A DNA stretch of 64,000 bases from Flavobacterium pectinovorum (GTDB taxonomy: Bacteria > Bacteroidota > Bacteroidia > Flavobacteriales > Flavobacteriaceae), in NCBI RefSeq assembly GCF_900142715.1, contig NZ_FRBX01000002.1, positions 62,001 through 126,000 of the forward strand. The letters run 5' to 3'. Below, one piece after another: positions 1 to 8,259 of this stretch. Under the pieces are notes generated by a model that was given only the letters and a program-made list of their open reading frames with translations, was not told where the DNA came from and did not search any database. The stretch's first letter is position 1. Each line of letters opens with the position of its first letter. The position numbers and the translations under genes are program-made.

Positions 1-219
1 TTTGCGGCAATTGAAGGATTATTCAACTTTAAAGACAAGGGAAAAAGTAATGATCTTTTGTTATTTGAATTAAGAAGACTAAGAGATAGAATTTGTTTTG
101 ATTTTGATAAAAATCCTGATATATATGAAAAAAACAAAGAGGCACATTTCTTAAATTATCAGGAAATCTTAGAATATCAAAAAATCATAATTGAAAATTC
201 AGATAATGATGAAGAATAA
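1..219 (+). CDS. C-terminal fragment of an unidentified protein (cut by window edge)
   Basis: An open frame runs from the first base to a TAA at 217-219, giving 72 residues with no start inside the window. The fragment is highly charged and probably helical, with an acidic end (SDNDEE). I recognise no family. It is followed by about 180 bp with no intact gene, so it ends its transcription unit. Confidence that it codes is moderate, resting on the uninterrupted frame and normal amino-acid composition; the function is unknown. Confidence 0.5.
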   Translation, partial: FAAIEGLFNFKDKGKSNDLLLFELRRLRDRICFDFDKNPDIYEKNKEAHFLNYQEILEYQKIIIENSDNDEE

Positions 220-265
220 TTATACTACTTCACTAAAACTCAACAATAAAACTATTCGATAGAGT

Positions 266-391
266 GAATTTACAATTTCTTTTCAAAATATTGAAACAGG
301 TAAAAAACTAAAGCAAACGCAACCTTTCAAAAAAACAAACATCTGTTTACAAGGAGATTACTACGAGTATGAAACCAATTCTCATCACTAA
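266..391 (+). pseudogene. possible decayed gene remnant
   Basis: The frame from GAA at 266 to TAA at 389-391 encodes about 41 residues of protein-like sequence, including KLKQTQPFKKT and CLQGDYYEYE, but a TAG lies just upstream and there is no start codon. It reads like the C-terminal end of a small lost gene. Equally it could be chance coding potential between two genes. Low confidence. Confidence 0.2.
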
Positions 392-403
392 AAACCAAAA
401 ACC

Positions 404-850
404 ATGAAACAGATTATTACCATTTTAAGCATTTTATTTGTGTTTGCGAGCTGCGACAACGATGATTCACAAAACGGAGATTTAGAATATTCAGTAATTC
501 TTCAGGGAGATCGTTTTAACGGAAATTATGATAATCCAAAAGAAAATCTGGTCATAAAAGATCAGCAAACGTGGACCAGCTTAATCGGAAAAATGGCTTT
601 TCTTAGCGATACAAATTCTTATTTTCCTGATGCAACTATTGATTTTACAAAATATCAGGTAATAGTTGTTATTGATGAAGTGCGTCAATATGGTGGTTAT
701 TCTATAGACATTACCAAAATTACACAAAACAATAATAGTATATTTGTTACTGTTGAACAATTAAAACCAGGAGGTATTAATGCCGTCATAACGCAACCTT
801 TTCATATTGTTAAAATATTAAAAACAGGAAAAAAAGTGGTTTTTAAATAA
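404..850 (+). CDS. lipoprotein with PrcB-like C-terminal domain
   Basis: 148 residues. The N-terminus is a lipoprotein signal: a short hydrophobic stretch ending in FASC, so Cys17 is the probable lipidated residue and the protein should sit in the cell envelope. The second half (about residues 75-148) has the pattern of the PrcB C-terminal domain: YQVIVV, then GGYSI, then a strand pair, then PGG and a final strand with VVFK. The family is named after a subunit of the Treponema PrcA/PrtP protease complex, but most members are uncharacterised. The next gene starts 14 bp downstream, so the two are probably co-transcribed. The domain call rests on recognition by eye; the role is unknown. Confidence 0.65.
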   Translation: MKQIITILSILFVFASCDNDDSQNGDLEYSVILQGDRFNGNYDNPKENLVIKDQQTWTSLIGKMAFLSDTNSYFPDATIDFTKYQVIVVIDEVRQYGGYSIDITKITQNNNSIFVTVEQLKPGGINAVITQPFHIVKILKTGKKVVFK

Positions 851-864
851 ATAACCAAGACCAA

Positions 865-1146
865 ATGAATTTTCTAAAAAATCTAACACCATTTTTTATA
901 ATAGGAATGATCTCTATTATTGCAGGTTTGATTTATGCCACAATTCTAATAACTGGGAATTCTGCACAAGATGGATTAATGGGAATTTATATTTTGCTGG
1001 GTTTAATTCCGCTTTGTCTATTTATGATGCTTGATCGCTTTCTCGTTAAGAAGTTTGGAAACCAAAAAGTAAATAAAGTTCAGTTTTCAATTTTGTTATT
1101 TATGCTGTTTTTATGGATTTTAAGACTGATACTAAACATGTTATAA
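865..1146 (+). CDS. small integral membrane protein
   Basis: 93 residues with three clear hydrophobic segments (about residues 9-31, 39-56 and 71-92) separated by short charged loops such as DRFLVKKFGNQK. No catalytic motif is visible and I do not recognise the family. It follows the PrcB-like lipoprotein gene after 14 bp on the same strand, so both products probably act in the envelope. There is no obvious terminator after it. Confidence 0.6.
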   Translation: MNFLKNLTPFFIIGMISIIAGLIYATILITGNSAQDGLMGIYILLGLIPLCLFMMLDRFLVKKFGNQKVNKVQFSILLFMLFLWILRLILNML

Positions 1147-1208
1147 TCTTTTTTAAAATTTAAAATATTACTAATCAAGACGTAGCAAATATTTAACAGT
1201 ATTAGTTG

Positions 1209-1216
1209 TAACTTTG
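1209..1216 (+). promoter_or_regulatory. candidate -7 box of the PhzF-family gene
   Basis: TAACTTTG matches the Bacteroidota -7 consensus TAnnTTTG. It lies 60 bp before the start codon at 1276. A clear -33 TTG is not seen at the usual distance, so this is a one-element prediction. Confidence 0.35.
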
Positions 1217-1275
1217 ATTGGCAAAAAAATACTAACTTTCAAAGTAAAGGATCCAATCAAAAAAAAAGATAAATA

Positions 1276-2178
1276 ATGGAAAACAGAACCACCTTACAAT
1301 ACTACGTTTTAGATGTATTCTCTAATAAAAGTTACAAGGGAAATCCGTTGTCGGTTGTTTTTACAAATGGTGATTTAGACTTAGACGTTTATCAAAATAT
1401 CTCAAAAGAATTTGGTTATTCTGAAACTTCTTTTATTTATTATTCTACAAAGAAAAAAGCGTTAAAGGTTCGCTCCTTTACGCCTACCGGAATTGAAATC
1501 GACGGCGCAGGACACAACTTGTTGGGTGCGGTTTGTGGTGCTTTGCTAAAAAAAATGCCCATTTTTGAAGAACAAAATGAAAGCGATCCGTTTGTGATCA
1601 TGAAAAATTCGCCAATACCTTTAACCGTAAGTTTTGATCCGGTTACGCAATATCCGGTGGTGCAAATGCATCAAAAATCGGCAGTGATCAAGCAAGAAAT
1701 TCCAACTTATAGAATTGCCGTAGCACTTGGTTTAAAAATCGAAGATCTAGATGTAAATGCTTTTGTACCCACAATTGTCAAAACAGAAGTGGCGCATACG
1801 ATGGTGCCTATAAAAAACAGTCAAATACTTAATAGTTGCATTCCGGATAACCAACTTTTAATAGAGATTTCAAAAGAATATAAATTTGAAGGTTTTTATT
1901 GTTTCACTCCTGCTGATGAAAATCAGGAACATATTGTCGAAACGAGATTTTTTAACCCAATAATCGGAATCAACGAAGATCCTGCTACAGGAACGGCTGC
2001 CGGTCCTTTAATTGGTTTTTTAACTCAAAAGAAATTCACTAAATCAGACAAAGAATATAAAATTCTGCAAGGTGTAAAATTAAAACAGCCTTCGCTGATT
2101 GAAGTTATGAATCGTGAAGAAGATATTCTGGTTGGAGGTTCTTCGATAATTACGATGAAAGGTGAACTTTATATATAA
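1276..2178 (+). CDS. PhzF family isomerase/epimerase
   Basis: 300 residues, the usual length for PhzF/DapF-fold enzymes. Family landmarks are in order: the N-terminal strand with GNPLSVV, the SETSF segment holding the catalytic glutamate (Glu50), the substrate-binding block GIEIDGAGHNLLG near residue 80, and the second-lobe signature EDPATGTAAGP near residue 235. Members catalyse proton shifts or epimerisation on small acids. PhzF itself acts in phenazine synthesis, but no phenazine genes are nearby, so the substrate is unknown and the product is probably a stand-alone cytoplasmic enzyme. The gene has its own candidate promoter and ends in a strong bidirectional hairpin. Confidence 0.85.
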   Translation: MENRTTLQYYVLDVFSNKSYKGNPLSVVFTNGDLDLDVYQNISKEFGYSETSFIYYSTKKKALKVRSFTPTGIEIDGAGHNLLGAVCGALLKKMPIFEEQNESDPFVIMKNSPIPLTVSFDPVTQYPVVQMHQKSAVIKQEIPTYRIAVALGLKIEDLDVNAFVPTIVKTEVAHTMVPIKNSQILNSCIPDNQLLIEISKEYKFEGFYCFTPADENQEHIVETRFFNPIIGINEDPATGTAAGPLIGFLTQKKFTKSDKEYKILQGVKLKQPSLIEVMNREEDILVGGSSIITMKGELYI

Positions 2179-2205
2179 AAAAGCGGCATGAATGCCGCTT
2201 TTTTA
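2179..2205. terminator. bidirectional rho-independent terminator
   Basis: The stem AAGCGGCAT / ATGCCGCTT is flanked by A and T runs on both sides. It separates the convergent PhzF-family and DinB-domain genes and can serve either strand. Confidence 0.85.
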
Positions 2206-2216
2206 TATCCAAAATT

Positions 2217-3347
2217 TTATTTCTTAATCTCTTGTTCGAGCATTTTTTGCGGTGTTTTTTGAGGCGGAATTCTTTTCTTTAAAAACAAAATTTGCCCTAA
2301 ATGACTCGACTGATGTTCCATAACATGAAACCAGCAATACTGATTACTAATATCGTATTTCATCTGAATCTCAGCAAACCAGGCGTCGTCTCTTTTCTTT
2401 AATTCTGAAATGGTTTTTGCTCTCACTTCGTTATAAATATCGAGATAATATTGAATATCTTGCCCTTTAAATTCATCTCGTGCAGCCTGATCAAGATTTA
2501 AAGCGGTTTCCCATTTTTTCTTTTCTTCTTCATTAAATTCTCTATTTTCAAAAGTAAAAACCTGATAGTATTTTTCGGCGGCAGCCAAATGCATTACAAG
2601 CGCTCCAATTCGGTTGGCTTTTTCATCATGCAAATAATCAATTTCGTATTGATCCATATTTTTAACCGTTTCTTCAACACGATCTTTAAGGTCTTCAAGC
2701 ATCGAAATCATGTCGGCAATTTTTGGAGAAGCGCCTTCAACATTTCCTATTTTTCCGGTTTCTTTGATTATTATCCCTTTTCCTTCAAGTAATAATGAAT
2801 GTTTTCCATCTACGCTTGATTTATCGGAAGAAATGGTAAATTCCTTAACCTTAACATTTTTTTGTTTAGAATTGCCTAAATTCCAATTTGGAATATCTGT
2901 ATTGGTCGCAAGCGTTTCAAAACTTGAATTTAAAATGGTTACGGGTTCAAAAACTCCTTTTGCATTTTCGATAAACAATTGAAATTTATCAAAATAAAAC
3001 TTTCCGTTTGCTTCACAAACTCCTCCAAAATTCAATGTTTTACTGTTTTCATCAATTGTTCCTTCTACAGTATACGATTGCCATTCTTTTGATTTTATGG
3101 GTCTGTCGTACATATTATCAGAGAAGCCATCTTCATCATTTTTGTTAAAAACTCTTGCGGAAATCCCTGCCCAGGCTTTTGGATCGTTAGAATCTACTTT
3201 TGCCGAAGCAATTACTCTAAACTTTTTTTTGACCGGAGTTTGAATCTCTATAGTTTGACGAAAAGCCATCCATACGCTCGAAATAACTCTTTGTTGAGCT
3301 TGTGCCGAAACAAAGCTTAAAAAGAGAAATAATACTACTTTTTTCAT
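2217..3347 (-). CDS. secreted protein with carbohydrate-binding-like N-domain and DinB domain
   Basis: 376 residues. A signal peptide (cleavage after about SAQA) is followed by a beta-rich region, about residues 25-135, resembling the jelly-roll domains of exported Bacteroidota proteins (ISARVF, WQSYTVEGTID, LNFGGVCEANGKFYFDKFQLF). The C-terminal half, about 210-370, is a four-helix DinB/YfiT-type domain with the expected metal-binding histidines in MHLAAAEKYY and in WFHVMEHQSSHLGQI. DinB-family proteins are usually cytoplasmic metal-dependent thiol transferases, so an exported one fused to a beta domain is notable. It is transcribed alone, between two terminators. The molecular activity is not known. 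Confidence 0.75.
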   Translation of the reverse strand: MKKVVLFLFLSFVSAQAQQRVISSVWMAFRQTIEIQTPVKKKFRVIASAKVDSNDPKAWAGISARVFNKNDEDGFSDNMYDRPIKSKEWQSYTVEGTIDENSKTLNFGGVCEANGKFYFDKFQLFIENAKGVFEPVTILNSSFETLATNTDIPNWNLGNSKQKNVKVKEFTISSDKSSVDGKHSLLLEGKGIIIKETGKIGNVEGASPKIADMISMLEDLKDRVEETVKNMDQYEIDYLHDEKANRIGALVMHLAAAEKYYQVFTFENREFNEEEKKKWETALNLDQAARDEFKGQDIQYYLDIYNEVRAKTISELKKRDDAWFAEIQMKYDISNQYCWFHVMEHQSSHLGQILFLKKRIPPQKTPQKMLEQEIKK

Positions 3348-3449
3348 TTTTGAAGGTTTAACATTTTTGTGTAAATATATATTGTTTTTTAAGAGTATAA
3401 AAAAATTATTTACTTGAAAATTCTTTCAAAAAAGAAATTATAACGCAAC

Positions 3450-3482
3450 AAAAAAGCTGCATGAAATCATGCAGCTTTTTTA
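3450..3482. terminator. rho-independent terminator
   Basis: A perfect 13-bp stem (AAAAAGCTGCATG and its complement) with a 4-nt loop lies just downstream of the CDGSH gene on the minus strand, with T runs in both directions. Confidence 0.85.
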
Positions 3483-3507
3483 TATTCAAACCAGAAAAAC
3501 AGAATTC

Positions 3508-3735
3508 TTAGTTCGTTTTTATTGGTGGTAAATCGAATGCAATTGAATCGTGTTCGAAATTATTACGGTGTCCGCCATCACAAAATGGTTTGTTTGCAGA
3601 TAATCCGCAACGACAAAGCCCTAATGCCGATCTTCCTTGAAGTCCGTAAACTGTTCCTTCTGAATCCATGATTTCGAATTCGCCTTCTATTTTTATAGAT
3701 CCGTTTTTATTGATGATTAATTTTGTCTTGCTCAT
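3508..3735 (-). CDS. CDGSH-type iron-sulfur protein
   Basis: 75 residues. The C-terminal half carries the CDGSH iron-sulfur ligand set C-x-C-x8-C-D-G-x-H as CRCGLSANKPFCDGGH: Cys41, Cys43, Cys52 and His56, with Gly replacing the usual Ser. Such proteins hold a redox-active [2Fe-2S] cluster with three Cys and one His ligand. The N-terminal half (LIINKNGSIKIEGEFEI) is the beta-stranded lead-in seen in bacterial members that bind one cluster per chain. There is no signal peptide, so it should be cytoplasmic. It is a single-gene unit ended by the hairpin at 3450-3482. The partner is unknown. Confidence 0.9.
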   Translation of the reverse strand: MSKTKLIINKNGSIKIEGEFEIMDSEGTVYGLQGRSALGLCRCGLSANKPFCDGGHRNNFEHDSIAFDLPPIKTN

Positions 3736-3960
3736 AAAATTGTCTTTGTTTTTTCAGGGCAAAGGTTGCAAAATAAATCCTGAAGATTTTAATTGAGATG
3801 CTAGTTTAAACTGGTTCTATTTTATGGAGGTTTTATCGCGGAGATTTTTATGGATTGGGCTGAAATAATCGCGCAAAGACGCTAAGTCGCAAAGGTTTAT
3901 TTTTGAATAGATTAAAATCCATCCCTATAATGCCCAGAGCTGAAGGCTCTCTCGAAAAAG

Positions 3961-4005
3961 TTCCGAAGGAATGATTTATTTTGTAGGGCTGGACTTCAGT
4001 CCAGT
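3961..4005 (+). repeat. REP-like repeat, isolated copy
   Basis: This 45-bp unit begins TTCCGAAGGAATGATTTATT and ends in the palindrome CTGGACTTCAGTCCAG. Almost identical copies lie on both sides of the intact RAYT gene at 26352-26396 and 27163-27207, more than 22 kb away. It is therefore a dispersed, probably RAYT-mobilised repeat. Confidence 0.75.
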
Positions 4006-4193
4006 CTAAATAACGCAAGAATTTCCGCAAAGAATGTCGTCAATCTTTGTCGAGCTGCTCGCGAAGATTTCTCGTTCCTCGAAATAACAAACTGTACGAT
4101 TAATCATTAGCTTCAAATTAAACTCTGCGACTTTGCGAGATTAAAAATTCTCCGCGAATCTCAGCGCAATAACAAAATCTCAATTCTATTGCT

Positions 4194-4201
4194 TATTTTT
4201 G
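4194..4201 (+). promoter_or_regulatory. candidate -7 box of metG
   Basis: TATTTTTG fits TAnnTTTG and lies 19 bp before the metG start codon, implying a very short leader. No clear -33 TTG is visible. Confidence 0.35.
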
Positions 4202-4220
4202 CACTCAATAAAATTGAGTT

Positions 4221-6278
4221 ATGATACAGAATCCAAAGAGATATACTATTACGGCGGCATTGCCTTACACCAACGGACCTATTCACATTGGGCATTTGGC
4301 GGGGGTTTACGTGCCTGCAGATATATATTCGAGATACTTACGTTTGCAGGGAAAAGACGTTGCGTTTATTTGCGGAAGCGATGAACATGGGGTTGCAATT
4401 TCGATGAAAGCCAAAAAAGAAGGAGTTACGCCACAAGAAGTTATTGATAAATATGACGGAATTATCAGAAAATCATTTGCTGATTTCGGAATTTCGTTTG
4501 ATAATTATTCCCGAACTTCGGCTAAAATTCATCATGATACGGCTCAGGAATTCTTTAAAAAACTATATGATAACGGTGACTTTATTGAAGAAGTAACCGA
4601 GCAATTGTACGATGCAAAAGCAAATCAGTTTTTGGCAGATCGTTTTGTTGTGGGAACTTGCCCTAGATGCGGTAACGATGGAGCTTACGGAGATCAGTGC
4701 GAAAATTGCGGATCGACTTTGAATGCTACGGATTTGATTAACCCAAAATCGACAATTACGGGAGAAACGCCAATTTTGAAAGCAACAAAACACTGGTTTT
4801 TACCTCTTGACAGATATACTGAATTCTTAACAGAATGGATTTTGGTTGGACATAAAAGCGACTGGAAACCTAATGTTTACGGACAAGTAAAATCATGGGT
4901 TGATGGCGGACTTGAACCTCGTGCGGTAACGCGTGACCTTGATTGGGGAATTGATGTTCCGGTTGAAGGTGCTGAAGGGAAAAAATTATACGTTTGGTTT
5001 GATGCGCCAATTGGGTACATTTCATCAACAAAAGAATGGGCGGCGCGCGAAGGAAAAGACTGGGAACCTTACTGGAAAGACGAAGACACAAAACTGGTTC
5101 ACTTTATTGGGAAAGACAATATTGTTTTTCACTGTATCATTTTCCCTGCGATGCTTAAAGCCGAAGGAAGCTATATTTTGCCGGACAATGTACCTGCAAA
5201 TGAGTTTTTGAATTTGGAAGGAAATAAACTTTCGACTTCTAAAAACTGGGCAGTTTGGTTGCATGAATATTTAGAAGAATTTCCGGAGAAACAAGACGTT
5301 TTGCGTTATGCATTAACTTCAAACGCTCCAGAAACTAAGGATAACGACTTTACATGGAAAGATTTCCAGGCGAGAAATAACAATGAATTGGTTGCTATTT
5401 TCGGGAATTTCATTAATCGTGTAGTTGTTTTAACAAACAAATATTACGACGGTTTTATTCCGACACCAAATGAATTTACAGAAGTTGACGAAGCGGCTTT
5501 AGCTGAATTAAAAGCATATCCGGCTGTGATTTCAAGTTCGGTGGAGCGTTACAGATTCCGTGAAGCTTTGGGAGAATTGATGAATGTTGCTCGTTTAGGA
5601 AATAAATATCTTGCTGACGAAGAACCTTGGAAAGTAATGAAAGACAATCCGGAGCGTGTAAAAACTCAAATGTATGTGGCGTTGCAAATTGCTGCTGCTT
5701 TGAGCATTTTGGCTGAACCGTTTTTACCTTTTACTGCGGCTAAATTGTCAAGAATTCTTAAAAATGAAGGCAAATTAAAATGGAATGACGTTGCTGAGAA
5801 TTCAGAATTGATTCCGGAAGGGCACCAAATTGGTGAAGCTGAATTGCTTTTTGCAAAAATCGAAGACGAAGAAATACAAAAACAAATAGATAAATTGGAA
5901 GCTACAAAAACAGCTAATCTTGCCGAAAACAAACAAGTGGAACCTCAAAAAGAATTAATTCAATATGAGGATTTTGCCAAAATGGATTTACGCGTAGGAA
6001 CCATCATTGAAGCAGAAAAAATGCCAAAAGCCAACAAACTTTTGGTTCTAAAAATTGATACTGGAATCGATGTTCGTACGATAGTTTCCGGAATTGCCGA
6101 AAGCTTTTCGCCAGAAGAAATTATTGGTAAACGTGTTACGGTTTTAGCCAACTTAGCGCCAAGAGCTTTACGCGGAGTTGAAAGTCAGGGAATGATCTTA
6201 ATGACAACAAATACCGAAGGAAAATTAGTATTTGTAAATCCTGATACTGATGCTCCTAATGGAGAAACGATAAATTAA
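4221..6278 (+). CDS. metG: methionine--tRNA ligase
   Basis: 685 residues. This class I aminoacyl-tRNA synthetase charges tRNA-Met in the cytoplasm and is essential. The ATP-binding HIGH motif is at residues 22-25 and the second signature, here KLSTS, is near 336. The connective peptide carries a zinc knuckle near residue 147 ([17 protein letters not shown]). The anticodon-binding helical domain follows, and the last about 110 residues form the tRNA-binding (Arc1p/Trbp111-like) domain seen as [20 protein letters not shown]. The length fits the dimeric, C-terminally extended bacterial form. It stands alone with a short leader. The sequence looks intact. Confidence 0.98.
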   Translation: MIQNPKRYTITAALPYTNGPIHIGHLAGVYVPADIYSRYLRLQGKDVAFICGSDEHGVAISMKAKKEGVTPQEVIDKYDGIIRKSFADFGISFDNYSRTSAKIHHDTAQEFFKKLYDNGDFIEEVTEQLYDAKANQFLADRFVVGTCPRCGNDGAYGDQCENCGSTLNATDLINPKSTITGETPILKATKHWFLPLDRYTEFLTEWILVGHKSDWKPNVYGQVKSWVDGGLEPRAVTRDLDWGIDVPVEGAEGKKLYVWFDAPIGYISSTKEWAAREGKDWEPYWKDEDTKLVHFIGKDNIVFHCIIFPAMLKAEGSYILPDNVPANEFLNLEGNKLSTSKNWAVWLHEYLEEFPEKQDVLRYALTSNAPETKDNDFTWKDFQARNNNELVAIFGNFINRVVVLTNKYYDGFIPTPNEFTEVDEAALAELKAYPAVISSSVERYRFREALGELMNVARLGNKYLADEEPWKVMKDNPERVKTQMYVALQIAAALSILAEPFLPFTAAKLSRILKNEGKLKWNDVAENSELIPEGHQIGEAELLFAKIEDEEIQKQIDKLEATKTANLAENKQVEPQKELIQYEDFAKMDLRVGTIIEAEKMPKANKLLVLKIDTGIDVRTIVSGIAESFSPEEIIGKRVTVLANLAPRALRGVESQGMILMTTNTEGKLVFVNPDTDAPNGETIN

Positions 6279-6306
6279 TCCTTTCATTATTTCTTGTATT
6301 CGTTGT

Positions 6307-6382
6307 CCTGCAAGGTTTTTTTCAACCTTGTAGGTCTTTAAATATATTGTCATACCTACAAGGTTGAAAAAAACCTTGTAGG
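6307..6382. repeat. pair of 28-bp palindromes
   Basis: Two copies of the same hairpin lie in opposite orientation: CCTGCAAGGTT...AACCTTGTAGG at 6307-6334 and CCTACAAGGTT...AACCTTGTAGG at 6355-6382, with A/T-rich loops. The first could act as a terminator for metG. The pair looks like another dispersed REP-like family. Confidence 0.7.
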
Positions 6383-6424
6383 ATAAAATAAGCGTATTTT
6401 TCTTACATATTTAGTTTTTAATTG

Positions 6425-6432
6425 TACATTTG
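6425..6432 (+). promoter_or_regulatory. candidate -7 box upstream of structured RNA
   Basis: TACATTTG fits TAnnTTTG. Transcription would begin about 6440, roughly 45 nt before the structured element and 150 nt before the 90-residue gene at 6591. Confidence 0.4.
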
Positions 6433-6485
6433 TTTTGCAAACATTATTACCAAGTAGAAATCCTAAACTTATTAAGTTAACATAA

Positions 6486-6570
6486 GCGTATACCACGTCA
6501 TGGTGAAGGGAACGGGAAACCGCCTAAAATTATTCCTTGGAATGTTTGCACACCTTAAGCGTGGTATTCG
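6486..6570 (+). ncRNA. candidate structured RNA or leader element
   Basis: By hand this segment folds into nested helices: 6490-6497 pairs with 6560-6567 (ATACCACG/CGTGGTAT) and extends by three pairs after a mismatch; 6502-6505 pairs with 6551-6554 (GGTG/CACC); 6506-6509 pairs with 6535-6538 (AAGG/CCTT); and a GNRA-type hairpin CGG-GAAA-CCG lies at 6513-6522. The multi-helix order with a GNRA tetraloop is more than expected from a simple repeat, and there is no T run as in a terminator. It sits between a TAnnTTTG box and a small conserved-looking gene, so a cis-regulatory leader or a small RNA are both possible. I cannot assign it to a known class. Confidence 0.4.
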
Positions 6571-6590
6571 TGTATCTAATATTTTCTAAT

Positions 6591-6866
6591 ATGCAAACAG
6601 AAAATGAAAAAACATCAAAACCTGATGTAATGCGTGCAATGGCAAAATTTCTATCAGACCTTTGGTTTGAAGATGATTTTAGGGATCAACCGGAACATTT
6701 GTCCGAAATTTTCGAGACAATTCTACTAACAGAAATGGGCGATCAACAGGATCTTCGAATCAAAATGATAAGTTCCATCAGAACAAGTAAATTGCTGGCC
6801 GAAACAATTGGTTCTTTTTCTGATTTGGAAATTAAAAATGCCTGCACCAGAATCATGAATGCATAA
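6591..6866 (+). CDS. conserved-looking small acidic protein, function unknown
   Basis: 91 residues from the ATG at 6591. An in-frame ATG at 6537 would add 18 hydrophobic residues but lies inside the folded RNA element, so I reject it. The protein is soluble and probably all-helical (VMRAMAKFLSDLWFEDDFRDQPEHLSEIFETIL). It shows no motif that I recognise. It stands alone, with a structured leader upstream and a MITE-like element downstream. The leader suggests post-transcriptional regulation, but that is inference. Confidence 0.6.
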   Translation: MQTENEKTSKPDVMRAMAKFLSDLWFEDDFRDQPEHLSEIFETILLTEMGDQQDLRIKMISSIRTSKLLAETIGSFSDLEIKNACTRIMNA

Positions 6867-6922
6867 TACCACTCAAAAACAAGTTTGATCCTAAATTTTA
6901 TTGTTAAGCATAATTTGAAATT

Positions 6923-7072
6923 TGCCGTTAGGCACGAAATATTGGTAGAAAACATCAATTGGTAAGAATTTAGCGTGCCGTAGGTACGCCACATTTATAC
7001 CTAATTTCGTACCTACGGCACTCCAACGAATTCAAACCTGTTTTTTCTACCAATATTTCGTGCCTAACGGCA
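6923..7072. mobile_element. 150-bp MITE-like element with 30-bp terminal inverted repeats
   Basis: The first and last 30 bp (6923-6952 and 7043-7072) are perfect reverse complements, beginning TGCCGTTAGGCACGAAATAT. A second inverted pair, GTGCCGTAGGTACG at 6975-6988 and its complement at 7008-7021, lies inside. The whole element can fold into a cruciform. It encodes nothing, and no convincing target-site duplication is visible. It is probably a non-autonomous mobile or REP-type element. Confidence 0.65.
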
Positions 7073-7137
7073 CAATTCTCCTTTGTGTTTATATTTCTTT
7101 TTTAAATAAAAGGAAAAATCAAGATATTTGCTATAAT

Positions 7138-8025
7138 ATGAAAATCACCAAACCAAGATTAGCCTTAATAGGCGGAATACTTTGTATTTCAATCTTCCCG
7201 ATATTAGTAAAACTGAAACTAGCGCCAGGATTAATTTCAGCTTTTTACAGAATGTTTTTTGCTGTTACTTTGCTTTTGCCTTATGTACTTTTAACGAAGA
7301 ACTTTAAAATTCCGAATACAAAATTTCTGCTTTTAGCAGCACTTTGCGGTATTTTATTTGCCTCAGATGTTGCAGTTTGGAATATCGCCATTCAGGAATC
7401 AAGCGCGACTCAGGCTTCGTTGCTGACGAATTTATCTCCGCTTTGGGTTGGAATTGGTTCTTTCTTCTTTTTGAAAATAAGACCTGCAACTAATTTCTGG
7501 ATCGGAACTGTAGTTTCCTTATTTGGAATGATCACTTTGGTAGGTTTTAGCTTTTTTATGGAACTGAATTTTAATCAGGCCTTTTTGTTCGCAGTTTTAT
7601 CCGGAATTTTATATTCGATTTATCTTTTGGTGAGCAAAAATGTACTTTCGCAAGTTGATGTTTTATCGTTTATGACGATTAGTTTATTGGCTTCAAGCCT
7701 TTATTTAGGAATATTATGTCTTGCTTTGAACGAACCTTTTACAGGATTTTCAAACACGGGCTGGTTTGTTTTGCTGTTGCAGGCTGTAATTTGTCAATTG
7801 TGCGCCTGGCTTTCTATAAGTTACGCGACACAACACATGCGCGCGACGAGAGTCTCGTTGAGTTTATTGAGTCAGGCTGTAATTACTTCAATATTAGCTT
7901 GGTTGTTTTTGGAAGAACAAATAACTTTACAAATGGTTTTTGGCGGGATAATTTTGCTTTTCGGAATTAGAATTACGTTTTACGATAAAACTATTTCATT
8001 GAAAAGACTGTTTTCTAAGAATTAG
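7138..8025 (+). CDS. EamA/DMT-superfamily transporter
   Basis: 295 residues from the ATG at 7138. A longer frame from 7060 runs into the terminal inverted repeat of the neighbouring element, so I reject that start. About ten hydrophobic helices form two EamA repeats of about 130 residues. Typical features are the GPSL-like block LAPGLISAFYRM after the first helix, SATQASLLTNLSPLW in repeat one, and SYATQHMRATRVSLSLLSQAVITSILAWLFLEE in two pieces of repeat two. Such inner-membrane proteins export or import small metabolites. The substrate cannot be read from sequence. The gene is monocistronic. Confidence 0.88.
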   Translation: MKITKPRLALIGGILCISIFPILVKLKLAPGLISAFYRMFFAVTLLLPYVLLTKNFKIPNTKFLLLAALCGILFASDVAVWNIAIQESSATQASLLTNLSPLWVGIGSFFFLKIRPATNFWIGTVVSLFGMITLVGFSFFMELNFNQAFLFAVLSGILYSIYLLVSKNVLSQVDVLSFMTISLLASSLYLGILCLALNEPFTGFSNTGWFVLLLQAVICQLCAWLSISYATQHMRATRVSLSLLSQAVITSILAWLFLEEQITLQMVFGGIILLFGIRITFYDKTISLKRLFSKN

Positions 8026-8259
8026 GAATGAGAAATAGCACGCGGATGACACGGGTTTAAACGGATTTACGCAGATTGATTTTAAAATAATTCGTGAATT
8101 TGAAGCAAAAATAGCTTCACGCAGATTTTGCAGATTGAGCAGATTATTTTTAATCTTTAAATCATTTAATCTGTGCTAAAAATTTGAGAAAATTCGTGAA
8201 TTCGTGGCGGAAAAAACCTGAAACAAAGAAAACCTGAAACTAAAAAAACAAACATCTTT
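8026..8259. repeat. intergenic repeats (cgcagatt and ttcgtggcg types)
   Basis: These 234 bp are built from short repeated words: acgcagatt, gcagattgagcagatt and gaattcgtggcg. The same words recur near 51955-52045, 53769-53838 and 56236-56298. No gene is visible. Confidence 0.6.

Larger units (their letters stand above)
3736..4220. repeat. intergenic region with dispersed repeats
   Basis: I see no real gene in these 485 bp. The region holds a short repeat of the type gcaaagacgctaagtcgcaaagg (about 3873-3897) and a copy of the REP family described at 26352. Just before metG is a small palindrome, CTCAAT-AAA-ATTGAG (about 4203-4217). An apparent 60-codon minus frame here is repeat sequence, not a gene. 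Confidence 0.7.
6279..6590. other. intergenic region after metG
   Basis: These 312 bp hold no gene. They contain two palindromic repeats (6307-6334 and 6355-6382), a candidate promoter (6425-6432) and a candidate structured RNA (about 6486-6570), each listed separately. Confidence 0.6.

Noticed and set aside
3848..4030. 60-codon minus-strand reading frame between the CDGSH gene and metG
   Set aside because: It lies over dispersed repeat sequence (including the 3961 REP copy), and its amino-acid composition reflects that repeat. No start signal.
6486..6570. Cobalamin riboswitch or SRP RNA reading of the folded segment
   Set aside because: The stretch AAGGGAACGGGAAACCG recalls parts of the cobalamin aptamer, but the CCCGCnACUG core is missing; the SRP GGAAGGAAGCAGCC loop is absent.
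6537..6590. Upstream start of the small gene at 6591
   Set aside because: It lies within the folded RNA candidate and adds a hydrophobic stretch unlike the rest of the protein.
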